Assembly: GCF_028765165.1 (NCBI RefSeq)
Contig: NZ_JARADB010000001.1
Coordinates: 496,001-560,000, forward strand
From: Paenibacillus sp. MAHUQ-63
Lineage (GTDB): Bacteria > Bacillota > Bacilli > Paenibacillales > NBRC-103111
Length of the DNA stretch: 64,000 nt
Direction of reading: 5' to 3'
Below, in pieces: positions 1 through 7,309 of this stretch. Each line of letters begins with the position of its first letter. Positions within the stretch are counted from its first letter, which is position 1. The position numbers and the translations under genes were made by a program. The notes beneath the pieces were generated by a model. That model saw only the letters and a list, made by a program, of their open reading frames with translations. It did not search any database and was not told the origin of the DNA.

Positions 1-391
1 AGACGGAGGCGAAGCGAATGTACGCCACTTCATCGACCGGGTACAGCTGCTCCATCACAATTTCCCCGATGTGCAGGCTGTCTACTTCCGCGTGTGCGGT
101 CGTCCGAAGCTGCATTTCGACCTCGGATACGAGCATTTCCAGCCTTTCCATCGAAACCGGACGCTTCTCGCAAGCTCGAATCAAGCCTCTCAGTACTTTC
201 TCTCGACTAAATTCTTCCCGGCTTCCATCCTTCTTAATCACGATAAGCGGCGTTTCTTCCACCATCTCGAAGGTTGTGAATCTGCGCGCGCATTTCTCGC
301 ATTCGCGGCGGCGGCGGATCGATTTATTCTCATTCGCCGAACGGGAATCAAGCACCTTCGTACCGGAATAATCACAGAATGGACACTTCAT
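1..391 (-). CDS. nrdR: Transcriptional repressor NrdR (3' end outside window)
   Basis: NrdR is the zinc-ribbon/ATP-cone repressor that senses dATP/ATP and shuts off ribonucleotide reductase genes. The reading frame starts at the ATG at 391 and opens with [10 protein letters not shown], followed by a second Cys pair (CEKC), the four-cysteine zinc ribbon at about residues 3-34. The basic stretch [11 protein letters not shown] between them is typical of the family. The ATP-cone begins around residue 49 ([16 protein letters not shown]). About 130 of the usual ~150 residues are inside the window; the C-terminus runs off the left edge. In Bacillales nrdR lies near polA/mutM/coaE, as here. What is seen is diagnostic, so the call is firm. 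Confidence 0.96.
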   Translation of the reverse strand, partial: MKCPFCDYSGTKVLDSRSANENKSIRRRRECEKCARRFTTFEMVEETPLIVIKKDGSREEFSREKVLRGLIRACEKRPVSMERLEMLVSEVEMQLRTTAHAEVDSLHIGEIVMEQLYPVDEVAYIRFASV

Positions 392-451
392 TCGCTCTTC
401 TCTCCTTTCTCTTCTTCTATGTAATGATCTATTACCATATGTTACAAGTCA

Positions 452-480
452 TGAACTCCGGAGAAGTGCGCACAATACTA
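452..480 (+). promoter_or_regulatory. Putative sigma-G-type promoter of the SASP gene
   Basis: Upstream of the SASP gene there is TGAACT (452-457) and AATACTA (474-480), 16 bases apart. These resemble the forespore sigma-G elements (about TGAATA and CATACTA). An AAGGAGG ribosome binding site follows just before the ATG. SASP genes are classic sigma-G targets, which supports the reading; the -35 match is imperfect. Confidence 0.5.
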
Positions 481-508
481 GTACCAACCGACAAGGAGGT
501 GAACAGAC

Positions 509-733
509 ATGGGCGCAGGCAGCAACAGCAATAGCAACACTCTAGTTGTTCCTCAAGCTAACGCAGCACTGGATCAGTTGAAATACGAAGTGGCTCAAGA
601 ACTGGGTATCGCTATCCCACAAGATGGATACTACGGTAACATGGCTACTCGTGATACTGGTGCCATCGGTGGTCACATTACTCGTCGCCTGGTACAAATC
701 GCAGAACAATCTTTGGCTGGTCAATTCAAGTAA
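509..733 (+). CDS. Alpha/beta-type small acid-soluble spore protein
   Basis: A 74-residue DNA-binding spore protein. In the dormant spore, proteins of this family coat DNA in an A-like form and protect it from UV and heat; on germination they are cut by GPR protease and serve as an amino acid store. The sequence has the family core: ALDQLKYEVAQELGI (the helix containing the GPR cleavage region), then GYYGNMATRDTGAIGGHITRRLVQIAEQ. The N-terminus is Ser/Asn/Gly-rich, as usual. Length is typical (60-75 residues). It has a strong AAGGAGGTG ribosome binding site, its own sigma-G-like promoter and its own terminator, so it is monocistronic. It is the clearest sign that the host makes endospores. 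Confidence 0.96.
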   Translation: MGAGSNSNSNTLVVPQANAALDQLKYEVAQELGIAIPQDGYYGNMATRDTGAIGGHITRRLVQIAEQSLAGQFK

Positions 734-766
734 TCTTGAAGAGTTAGCCGGGTGACTGCACAACAG

Positions 767-818
767 GAAGTATTGGACGCTAGCCCCCACAAGGAGCTGG
801 TCCAATGCTTCTTTGTTT
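767..818 (+). terminator. Rho-independent terminator of the SASP gene
   Basis: A 12-bp stem (GAAGTATTGGAC with GTCCAATGCTTC, one T/G wobble) closes a 21-base loop and is followed by TTTGTTT. It sits 33 bases after the SASP stop codon and just before the 3' end of the convergent transglycosylase gene, so it may also serve that gene. Confidence 0.7.
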
Positions 819-821
819 ATG

Positions 822-1394
822 TCAAGTTTCCCATTGCTCGGAATACAGCTTCGTGTATTTCTCGTAATAATAGATCACGCGTTGTACATAATGCCGGGTT
901 TCACCGAATGGAATCTGGTCGATGTGTTCTTGTGTGCCATCCCAAATTTCATTTTGCTTCCATTTATTCACATTCCCCTGTCCTGCATTGTAAGCCGCAA
1001 TCGCATAAATCAAGTTTCCGTTGTAATGCCTCGTCAGCCAGCTCAAATACCAAGACCCGAGATTAATGTTTACTTCCGCTTTTAATAAATCCGCTTGCGT
1101 ATGAGGCCCTAAATTCGTAGACTCTACGATCCATTCCGCCGTGTCCGGCATTAGCTGCATGAGACCGAGCGCTCCTTTGCTCGACTCCAGGTGATACTTA
1201 TAATTCGTCTCTACCCGAATGATGGCTGCGATCAGGAAAGGGTCTATATTGTGTTTCGCCGCACTTTGCTTAATCTCCTGCTGAAAATAAATCGGATACA
1301 GCTTTCTTCCTATAAAAGAGCTATTCATAAAGAGAACCATAATGAAGCAAATGAGCAAGAGAGCAAACACTCGCTTTTTGCGTAGAAACTTCAT
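822..1394 (-). CDS. Membrane-anchored lytic transglycosylase (SLT domain)
   Basis: A 190-residue peptidoglycan-cleaving enzyme. A basic N-terminus (MKFLRKKR) leads into one hydrophobic segment (about residues 8-24), so it is probably anchored outside the membrane. The SLT (lysozyme-like) domain follows: the catalytic Glu lies in RVETNY, then GALGLMQLMP, and AAYNAGQGNV near the C-terminus, the three signature blocks of soluble lytic transglycosylases. The start at 1394 was chosen because AGGGAAGGGG lies 5-8 bases upstream; a longer TTG-initiated frame to 1415 has no such site. The ATG overlaps the coaE stop as ATGA, so it is translationally coupled to the polA-mutM-ytaF-coaE operon. A role in spore cortex or wall remodelling is possible but not shown. 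Confidence 0.9.
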   Translation of the reverse strand: MKFLRKKRVFALLLICFIMVLFMNSSFIGRKLYPIYFQQEIKQSAAKHNIDPFLIAAIIRVETNYKYHLESSKGALGLMQLMPDTAEWIVESTNLGPHTQADLLKAEVNINLGSWYLSWLTRHYNGNLIYAIAAYNAGQGNVNKWKQNEIWDGTQEHIDQIPFGETRHYVQRVIYYYEKYTKLYSEQWET

Positions 1395-1987
1395 GAAAGC
1401 CCCTTCCCTAGCCAAAATCGTTCGACCTCCGCATAGGTGTCTTCCTGCGTTCCGCTGTTGTCGATCACGATATCCGCTAGTTTGCGTTTTTCTTCAATCG
1501 ACATCTGCGCGTCTATCCGGTTGTTGGCTGCGCTTTCCGTCAAGCCGTCCCTCACCATCAAGCGTTCCAATTGAACATGGCGGGGCACATAAACAACCAT
1601 CACCTGTTCAAACAAATGAGCTAAATTCGATTCGTACAGCAATGGAATGTCCACGACAACCAGCTTGTCCGGATACTGACTTTCGTAAGCTTCCATTTGC
1701 TCCCGGATTTGCTTGCGGATCGGCGGGTGCAGGATGCTTTCCAGCTGCTTGCGGGCTTCGGCATCACCGAAGACGATCTGCCCGAGCTTCTTCCTGTGCA
1801 GAGTGCCGTCTTCCTGAAGAACCGCTTGTCCAAAATGGGCAGCAACCTGTTCGAGAACAGGGCTGCCGGGCTCGACAACGTCGCGGGCTATTTGATCTGC
1901 ATCTACCAATAGAGCGCCGCGGCCTACCAGCATGGCGCTAACCGTGCTTTTGCCGCAGGCGATTCCTCCTGTTAACCCGATATTCAT
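1391..1987 (-). CDS. coaE: Dephospho-CoA kinase
   Basis: Catalyses the last step of coenzyme A synthesis: ATP-dependent phosphorylation of the 3'-hydroxyl of dephospho-CoA, in the cytosol. The protein (198 residues, typical length) begins MNIGLTGGIACGKST, the P-loop, followed by the DADQIARDVVEPG segment and HPPIRKQI and VVDIPLLYE blocks of the CoaE family. The start at 1987 puts the P-loop at residues 5-15, as in other CoaE proteins, with TAGGAGAG upstream; the frame could be read back to 2089, but those 34 codons do not resemble the family. It lies between ytaF and the transglycosylase gene. Confidence 0.96.
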   Translation of the reverse strand: MNIGLTGGIACGKSTVSAMLVGRGALLVDADQIARDVVEPGSPVLEQVAAHFGQAVLQEDGTLHRKKLGQIVFGDAEARKQLESILHPPIRKQIREQMEAYESQYPDKLVVVDIPLLYESNLAHLFEQVMVVYVPRHVQLERLMVRDGLTESAANNRIDAQMSIEEKRKLADIVIDNSGTQEDTYAEVERFWLGKGLS

Positions 1988-2019
1988 AAGCTTCTTCTCT
2001 CCTAAGCGTATTCCTGGCA

Positions 2020-2754
2020 CTATAACATTTTCAATAAACCCATAAGAATAAGCACACAACCTGGAAGAATCGATAATTTCTTCATCCAATTCATTTCCGC
2101 ATACCGAAAGCCTACTCTTAATCCTAAAGCAATGAAAGAACCGCTCGAAATCGAGATGACCGAGGCTGTTAACAAAGGGACGAAGCCGATGAGCGCCGCA
2201 CCGATCCCTGCCCCGAACGCATCCAGAGAGAGAGCCAAGCCGAGCAGCGTCGCTTCAGAGGCCGAAATGTTGCCTGATTTGTCAACGTCGGCTATGGATG
2301 GCGTGCGCAAAATCTGAATGACCAGACCGAACCGCTTCAGCTCGATATTCAAAATTTCCTTCGTCCTTTGCAGCGTATCCATGGTGACAAGCTCCGTGCC
2401 CGCAGAGCCGGCAGTGCCGGCAGTGCCTACAGAGCTAAGCATAGCTTGCTCCTCGCCTTTGGCCGTATCCGCAGAATCATGCGACTTCTGCTGCCTCAGC
2501 TGTGCCAGCGCCCAGATGCCGATTCCGATCAGAATGAGCGCTCCGATTCGTTGCGCCATAAGCGGCGACATGAATGACGACATCAAGACGCCAATTTGCA
2601 TGGAGCTATAAATAATGATACCAGACCAAAGCGATATGATTCCAATTGAGAGGATCGGAATGCGTATTTTGCGTAAACCATACATGACTCCGACGCCGAA
2701 ACCGTCCAAGGAAACTGCAAAAGCCAGTATAAGCAGAGAAAACACCGGAAGCAT
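2020..2754 (-). CDS. ytaF: Sporulation membrane protein YtaF (MntP-like)
   Basis: A polytopic membrane protein of 244 residues with two similar halves, each opening with a motif like LALSLDAFG/AVSLDGFGVG, the arrangement seen in the MntP manganese exporter superfamily. YtaF is conserved next to mutM and coaE in sporulating Bacillales; its exact role is not known to me. The start at 2754 is supported by AGGAGGGG 6 bases upstream. The loop between the halves holds a Gly/Ala/Thr-rich low-complexity run (about residues 107-119) and, at residues 156-167, DVDKSGNISASE, which fits the 12-residue EF-hand calcium loop pattern. Whether it binds metal is inference. Confidence 0.88.
   Translation of the reverse strand: MLPVFSLLILAFAVSLDGFGVGVMYGLRKIRIPILSIGIISLWSGIIIYSSMQIGVLMSSFMSPLMAQRIGALILIGIGIWALAQLRQQKSHDSADTAKGEEQAMLSSVGTAGTAGSAGTELVTMDTLQRTKEILNIELKRFGLVIQILRTPSIADVDKSGNISASEATLLGLALSLDAFGAGIGAALIGFVPLLTASVISISSGSFIALGLRVGFRYAEMNWMKKLSILPGCVLILMGLLKML
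2254..2289 (-). other. EF-hand-like loop encoded within ytaF
   Basis: Codons 156-167 of ytaF encode DVDKSGNISASE: Asp at positions 1 and 3, Ser at 5, Gly at 6, Ile at 8 and Glu at 12, matching the calcium-binding EF-hand loop. No flanking helix pair is obvious, and it lies in the hydrophilic loop of a membrane protein. Confidence 0.5.
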
Positions 2755-2858
2755 ATTACCCCTCCTAAGAGTATTGCCGCATACGGCCGAGAGCTGGTGC
2801 CAGCTGACGGTCTGGGCTAAGTACTCCATATCATATGGGAAGGGCGGGCTTCACGTGC

Positions 2859-3719
2859 CTAATCGGCTAACTTCTTTCGAATTCTCTTCCGCTTGAGCGG
2901 CTGGCAGGTTGGGCATATGTGCGTCCCTCTGCCGCCAACGACGGTTTTGTAAATTTCGCTGCCGCATGCCTTGCAGGATTGCGACTGCCGGCCATAGATG
3001 TTCAATTGATGCTGGAACAAGCCGATTTCACCTTGGCCGTTCACATACGATTTGATGGATGAGCCTCCGACCTCGACGGAGTCGCTGAGCGTTCGCACGA
3101 TCGCTTCGTGCAGCCGCTGCAGCTCCTTCCTGCTGAGCGACGAGGCTTCGCGTTCCGGATGGATACCGGCTAAGAAAAGGGACTCGTCTACATAAATATT
3201 ACCGATGCCCACAATATATTCTTGATTAAGCAGCAGGGGCTTGATCTTCGTCTTCTTGCCGGCTATACGGTCCCGGAACGCTTCGAACGTGAAGCTTTCG
3301 TCAAGCGGCTCCAGCCCCAGCTTATGCAGCGGAGCCTGCGTCAGCTCCTCGCCGCGCGGGAACAGATGCATCGTGCCGAATTGCCGGACGTCCTTGTACC
3401 GCAGCTCCGTGCCGTCCGTGAACCGGAATAAGACGTGGGTATGCGGCTCCAACGGATCTTCGCCGTCGTACAGCCCATAACGCCCCTCCATCCGCAGATG
3501 CGAGACCATGCAGTAGTCCGTGAGCAGGAAGCGAAGAAACTTCCCCCTGCGCTCGATAGATTCAATCGTCTGCCCCTGAAGCAGCACTTCAAACTGCTGG
3601 ATATCGTCCGGCTTCTGAATGATGCGGGGCAATCTGACCTGAACTCGCTCGATCGTTTTCCCGGCGATCAGGTTATTCAGTGTGCGCTTGACCGTTTCCA
3701 CTTCGGGTAGTTCAGGCAC
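2859..3719 (-). CDS. mutM: Formamidopyrimidine-DNA glycosylase
   Basis: Base-excision repair enzyme that removes 8-oxoguanine and formamidopyrimidines and nicks the abasic site. The 286-residue protein begins MPELPEVETV; after Met removal Pro is the catalytic nucleophile and Glu the next catalytic residue. A Lys in RRGKFL (about residue 60) and the helix-two-turn-helix part around IVGIGNIYVDES fit the family. The C-terminal zinc finger is present as CKACG...CPTCQ. Size is normal. It is 34 bases downstream of polA and upstream of ytaF, the standard Bacillales order, so it is likely cotranscribed with polA. Confidence 0.97.
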   Translation of the reverse strand: MPELPEVETVKRTLNNLIAGKTIERVQVRLPRIIQKPDDIQQFEVLLQGQTIESIERRGKFLRFLLTDYCMVSHLRMEGRYGLYDGEDPLEPHTHVLFRFTDGTELRYKDVRQFGTMHLFPRGEELTQAPLHKLGLEPLDESFTFEAFRDRIAGKKTKIKPLLLNQEYIVGIGNIYVDESLFLAGIHPEREASSLSRKELQRLHEAIVRTLSDSVEVGGSSIKSYVNGQGEIGLFQHQLNIYGRQSQSCKACGSEIYKTVVGGRGTHICPTCQPLKRKRIRKKLAD

Positions 3720-3753
3720 GGATGTTCACCTCTTCTGTCAGTTGATTGAGAAC

Positions 3754-6417
3754 TTACTTCGCGTCATACCAAGTCGTGCCATAGTCGACGTCCGCTCGAA
3801 GCGGCACGTCCAGCTTCAGCGCGCCGGCCATCACTTCCGGCACCAGCTGCTTCATCGTCTCGAGCTCCTCTTCCGGGACCTCGAAGACCAGCTCATCGTG
3901 TACCTGCAGCAGCATGCGGCTCTTGAGACCGTCCTGCTTGAGCCGCGCCGCCATCTGCACCATGGCCAGCTTAATGATGTCCGCTGCTGTTCCCTGAATC
4001 GGCGTATTCATCGCCGTGCGCTCCGCGAAGGAACGCAGATTGAAGTTCGAATGCGTAATCTCCGGCAAATACCGGCGGCGCTGCAGCAGCGTCGTCACGT
4101 AGCCGTTCGCGCGCGCATCCTTCACGATATCGTCCATATATTTGCGAACGCCCTGGAAGACGGCGAAATATTGCTCAATGAATTGCGCGGCATCCCGGCG
4201 GGTAATGTCCAAGTTCTGGGACAAGCCGTAGTCGCTGATGCCGTAGACGATGCCGAAGTTAACAGCTTTCGCCTGACGCCGCATATTCGCGTCGACGGCG
4301 CTCTCCTCCACCCCGAAGACGTCCATCGCCGTCTTCGTGTGGATGTCCATATTCTGAAGGAACGCTTCCTTCAGCTTCTCATCCTGCGAGATATGCGCTA
4401 GCACGCGCAGCTCGATCTGCGAGTAATCCGCAGCGAGAATGTACCATCCGGGCTCGGATGGCACGAACACCTTGCGGATCTTGCGCCCCTCCTCCAGACG
4501 AATCGGAATGTTCTGGAGGTTCGGGAACTGGCTGCTGAGCCTGCCTGTGGCCGCGATCGTCTGCCGGTAATAGGTGTGCACCTTACCGGTCTCCGGCCGC
4601 ACCTCCTTCAGCAGCCCCTCGACATACGTCGATTGCAGCTTCGCCAGCTGACGGTAGTTCAGAATCTGCCCGACCACTTCGTTATAAGGCGCGAGCCGCT
4701 CCAGCACCTCGGCATCCGTCGAGTAGCCGGTTTTGGTCTTCTTCCAAGCTGGCAGTCCCAGCTTCTCGAACAGAATCTCGCCAAGCTGTTTCGGCGAGTT
4801 GATGTTGAACTCGACGCCGGCGAGCTTGTAAATGCTGGCCATAATCGTGTCCAGCTTATTGACAAGCTCGACGCCGAGCGCTTTCAACCCGTCGGCATCC
4901 ACGGCGATGCCGCGCAGCTCCATCTCCGCCAGCACGCCGGCCAGCGGCTGCTCCAGCTCGTAGAAGAGGCGGTGCATCTCGCTCTTCTCCAGCTCCTCCG
5001 CCAGCACCGGCACGAGGCGGGCGGTCGCCATCGCTTTGCGGCCCAGATGGTCGCTAAGCGCAGCCAGTTCCGGCAGGCGGAACTTCGCGCCTTTGCCGAA
5101 TACTTCGTCGTCCGCCTTCAGCCCCGGCAGACTGTACTTCGCCGACAGGCCGCTCAAGCTCAGATTCGACTCAGTCGGATCCAGCAGATAGGCGGCCAGC
5201 AGGACGTCGAAATCGACACCCTTCAGTTCGATCCCCTGCCAAGCCAGCGCGAGCAAGGAGCGGTGCAGATCGAATACTTTCTTCTTCTTGGACTCGTCGC
5301 CGAGCCAAGCGCGCAGCGGCTCCCCCGCTTCGCTCTGCATCAGCTGGAAAGGCACATAATAGGACTTATTCGTATCCCCGTCCTGGATAAACCAGACGAC
5401 ACCGACATTCACCGCCTGATGCGGGTTTTCGCCCACGGCTTCGACGTGAATGACCGCGTCGTCGTTTAAGCTGGCGGTCAGCAGGCTCATATTTTCTTCC
5501 GTTACGACAATCGGCTCCAGGCTTTCCACCGTCTGTCCCAGCGCTTCCAAATCCGTGGTGCCGAAGTCCATCTTCTCCAGCAAGGATTTGAACTCCAGCT
5601 TGCGGAACATCGAGGCAAGAGCTTGTCCGTCGAAGCCGTCATAGCGGAACGTCTCCCATTCCGTCTCCATCGGCACTTCGCGGAAAATCGTAGCGAGCTC
5701 TTTGCTCATTAGCGCGTCCTTGGCATGCTCCTCGACCTTCTCCTTCATCTTGCCCTTCAGGCTTGCCGTATTGGCCAGCACTTCCTCTACCGTGCCGAAC
5801 TCGTGCAGCATTTTGAGCGCCGTCTTCTCCCCTACCCCGGGAATGCCCGGAATATTGTCCGACGTATCGCCCATCAAGCCTTTGAGATCGATGATTTGAG
5901 CAGGCGTCAGGCCGTATTTCTCCTGGATGCCGGCCGGATCGTACAGTTCCACTTCCGTGATCCCTTTGCGGGTGATCGCTACGGTGACATGATCGGAGGC
6001 GAGCTGCAGCATATCCTTGTCTCCGGAGACGAGCAGCACCTTCTCCCCTCTGGCGTCGGCGGCTTTGGTCAGCGTTCCGATAATATCGTCCGCTTCATAG
6101 CCGGAGAGCTCGAATTGCGGGATTTTGAACGCTTTCAGAAGCTCCTTGATAAGCGGGAACTGCTCGGACAGCTCCGACGGCGTCTTCGCCCTTCCGCCTT
6201 TGTATTCCGTGTATTCCTTATGTCGAAACGTGATTTTCCCGGCATCGAAAGCGACCAGGAAATGAGTTGGCTTTTCTTCCTCAATGAGTTTAAGCAGCAT
6301 CGTTGTAAAACCGTAAACGGCGTTCGTATGCAGGCCGCTCGAATTGCTAAGAAGCGGCAGAGCATAGAAAGCCCGGTTCGCAATAGAGTTACCGTCAATA
6401 ATTATAAGCTTATCCAT
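3754..6417 (-). CDS. polA: DNA polymerase I
   Basis: Repair and Okazaki-fragment polymerase, 887 residues. Domain order: N-terminal 5' nuclease (residues 1-~290; DGNS near the start, then SGDKDMLQL and GDTSDNIPGIPGVGEKTA), a degenerate 3'-5' exonuclease domain (~305-470), and the polymerase domain (~480-887) with motif A LAADYSQIELR, motif B RRQAKAVNFGIVYGIS and motif C LLQVHDELVFE. Where proofreading enzymes carry an Asp-x-Glu exo I motif, this protein reads HVEAV, so 3'-5' proofreading is probably absent, as in Bst-type Pol I. The start at 6417 puts MDKLIIIDGNS at the N-terminus with GGGGTG 8 bases upstream; the longest frame (to 6492) adds 25 unrelated codons. First gene of the mutM-ytaF-coaE operon. 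Confidence 0.98.
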   Translation of the reverse strand: MDKLIIIDGNSIANRAFYALPLLSNSSGLHTNAVYGFTTMLLKLIEEEKPTHFLVAFDAGKITFRHKEYTEYKGGRAKTPSELSEQFPLIKELLKAFKIPQFELSGYEADDIIGTLTKAADARGEKVLLVSGDKDMLQLASDHVTVAITRKGITEVELYDPAGIQEKYGLTPAQIIDLKGLMGDTSDNIPGIPGVGEKTALKMLHEFGTVEEVLANTASLKGKMKEKVEEHAKDALMSKELATIFREVPMETEWETFRYDGFDGQALASMFRKLEFKSLLEKMDFGTTDLEALGQTVESLEPIVVTEENMSLLTASLNDDAVIHVEAVGENPHQAVNVGVVWFIQDGDTNKSYYVPFQLMQSEAGEPLRAWLGDESKKKKVFDLHRSLLALAWQGIELKGVDFDVLLAAYLLDPTESNLSLSGLSAKYSLPGLKADDEVFGKGAKFRLPELAALSDHLGRKAMATARLVPVLAEELEKSEMHRLFYELEQPLAGVLAEMELRGIAVDADGLKALGVELVNKLDTIMASIYKLAGVEFNINSPKQLGEILFEKLGLPAWKKTKTGYSTDAEVLERLAPYNEVVGQILNYRQLAKLQSTYVEGLLKEVRPETGKVHTYYRQTIAATGRLSSQFPNLQNIPIRLEEGRKIRKVFVPSEPGWYILAADYSQIELRVLAHISQDEKLKEAFLQNMDIHTKTAMDVFGVEESAVDANMRRQAKAVNFGIVYGISDYGLSQNLDITRRDAAQFIEQYFAVFQGVRKYMDDIVKDARANGYVTTLLQRRRYLPEITHSNFNLRSFAERTAMNTPIQGTAADIIKLAMVQMAARLKQDGLKSRMLLQVHDELVFEVPEEELETMKQLVPEVMAGALKLDVPLRADVDYGTTWYDAK

Positions 6418-6551
6418 AAGTTCGCACCCCGATTTTAGACATACTTCCTTCATCATAGCATACGAAATTAAAATAAAAAAACGTTGCTGCACATAAACAT
6501 AGAAGGAGCCCTAAGTTTTGATGCTCCGGTCTTCAGAAGGAGGTTCTCCGA

Positions 6552-7301
6552 ATGAGCCCTTTTTTTTCTCCAGTACGCAAAAAGGTTATTTTTTTCGATA
6601 TGAATAATACGATTCTGGATCGCAGGCAATGCTTTGACTCGGCCTTTCTGGAAGTCATGAACGATTACACGGCCAGGTGGGAGCCGGACGAAGCGCTCTT
6701 CACCGCCCAAGATGTGCTGCAAAGCTATAAAATGGAATGGAGCCGCCACCGCAAAGCGCCGGTGCGAAGTCCGATCTCACCCGACGAGCTCAGGCATATC
6801 TGTTTGCGCAAGGCGCTTCAGCCTTTGCCGGTGAATGTAAGCCCCGCTTTCACCAGAGCTTTCTTCGAGGGGGTCGAGGAGCAGGAAGACAATTTTGTCG
6901 CTCTCTTTCCCGGCGTAGAGGACACGCTTGAGTCTTTGTCCAAACATTATAAGCTTGCCATTATCAGCAACGGGAACCGCAGAAGGCTGCAGCATAATTT
7001 GGAGAAAATGAAGCTGACCCGGTGGATAAGCCAGGACCGCTTGTTCAGTTCGGAGAAGGATGGACCGCGCAAACCGCACCCGGCCATATTCGAGAAGGCG
7101 CTTAAGGCTATGAACGCAGCGGCCAGCCAAAGCGTCATGGTGGGGAATTCGTGGCGCAACGATGTGGTTGGCGCCGCATCCAGCGGCTTGGACGCCATCT
7201 GGATACATCCGGGGAATATGAAGAAAATATCGGAACGCCGCATCGGCAAACAGAAGGTCATCATCATTCGCTCTTTCAAGCAGTTGAATTATACCTTCTA
7301 A
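6552..7301 (+). CDS. HAD-superfamily hydrolase-like protein with two Asp-to-Asn motif changes
   Basis: A 249-residue haloacid-dehalogenase-fold protein, probably a small-molecule phosphatase or a relic of one. Motif I is FFDMNNTILD (nucleophile Asp kept, but the usual second Asp is Asn), motif II is AIISNGN, the motif III Lys is in GPRKPHP, and motif IV is VGNSWRNDVVGA, where the usual GD is GN and only the second acid remains. A helical cap lies between motifs I and II. AAGGAGG sits 8 bases before the ATG. It is divergent from polA and ends 8 bases from the 3' end of the opposing EAL-GGDEF gene. With two acids replaced, activity or metal dependence may be altered; the substrate is unknown. 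Confidence 0.8.
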   Translation: MSPFFSPVRKKVIFFDMNNTILDRRQCFDSAFLEVMNDYTARWEPDEALFTAQDVLQSYKMEWSRHRKAPVRSPISPDELRHICLRKALQPLPVNVSPAFTRAFFEGVEEQEDNFVALFPGVEDTLESLSKHYKLAIISNGNRRRLQHNLEKMKLTRWISQDRLFSSEKDGPRKPHPAIFEKALKAMNAAASQSVMVGNSWRNDVVGAASSGLDAIWIHPGNMKKISERRIGKQKVIIIRSFKQLNYTF

Positions 7302-7309
7302 TGGGCTTG

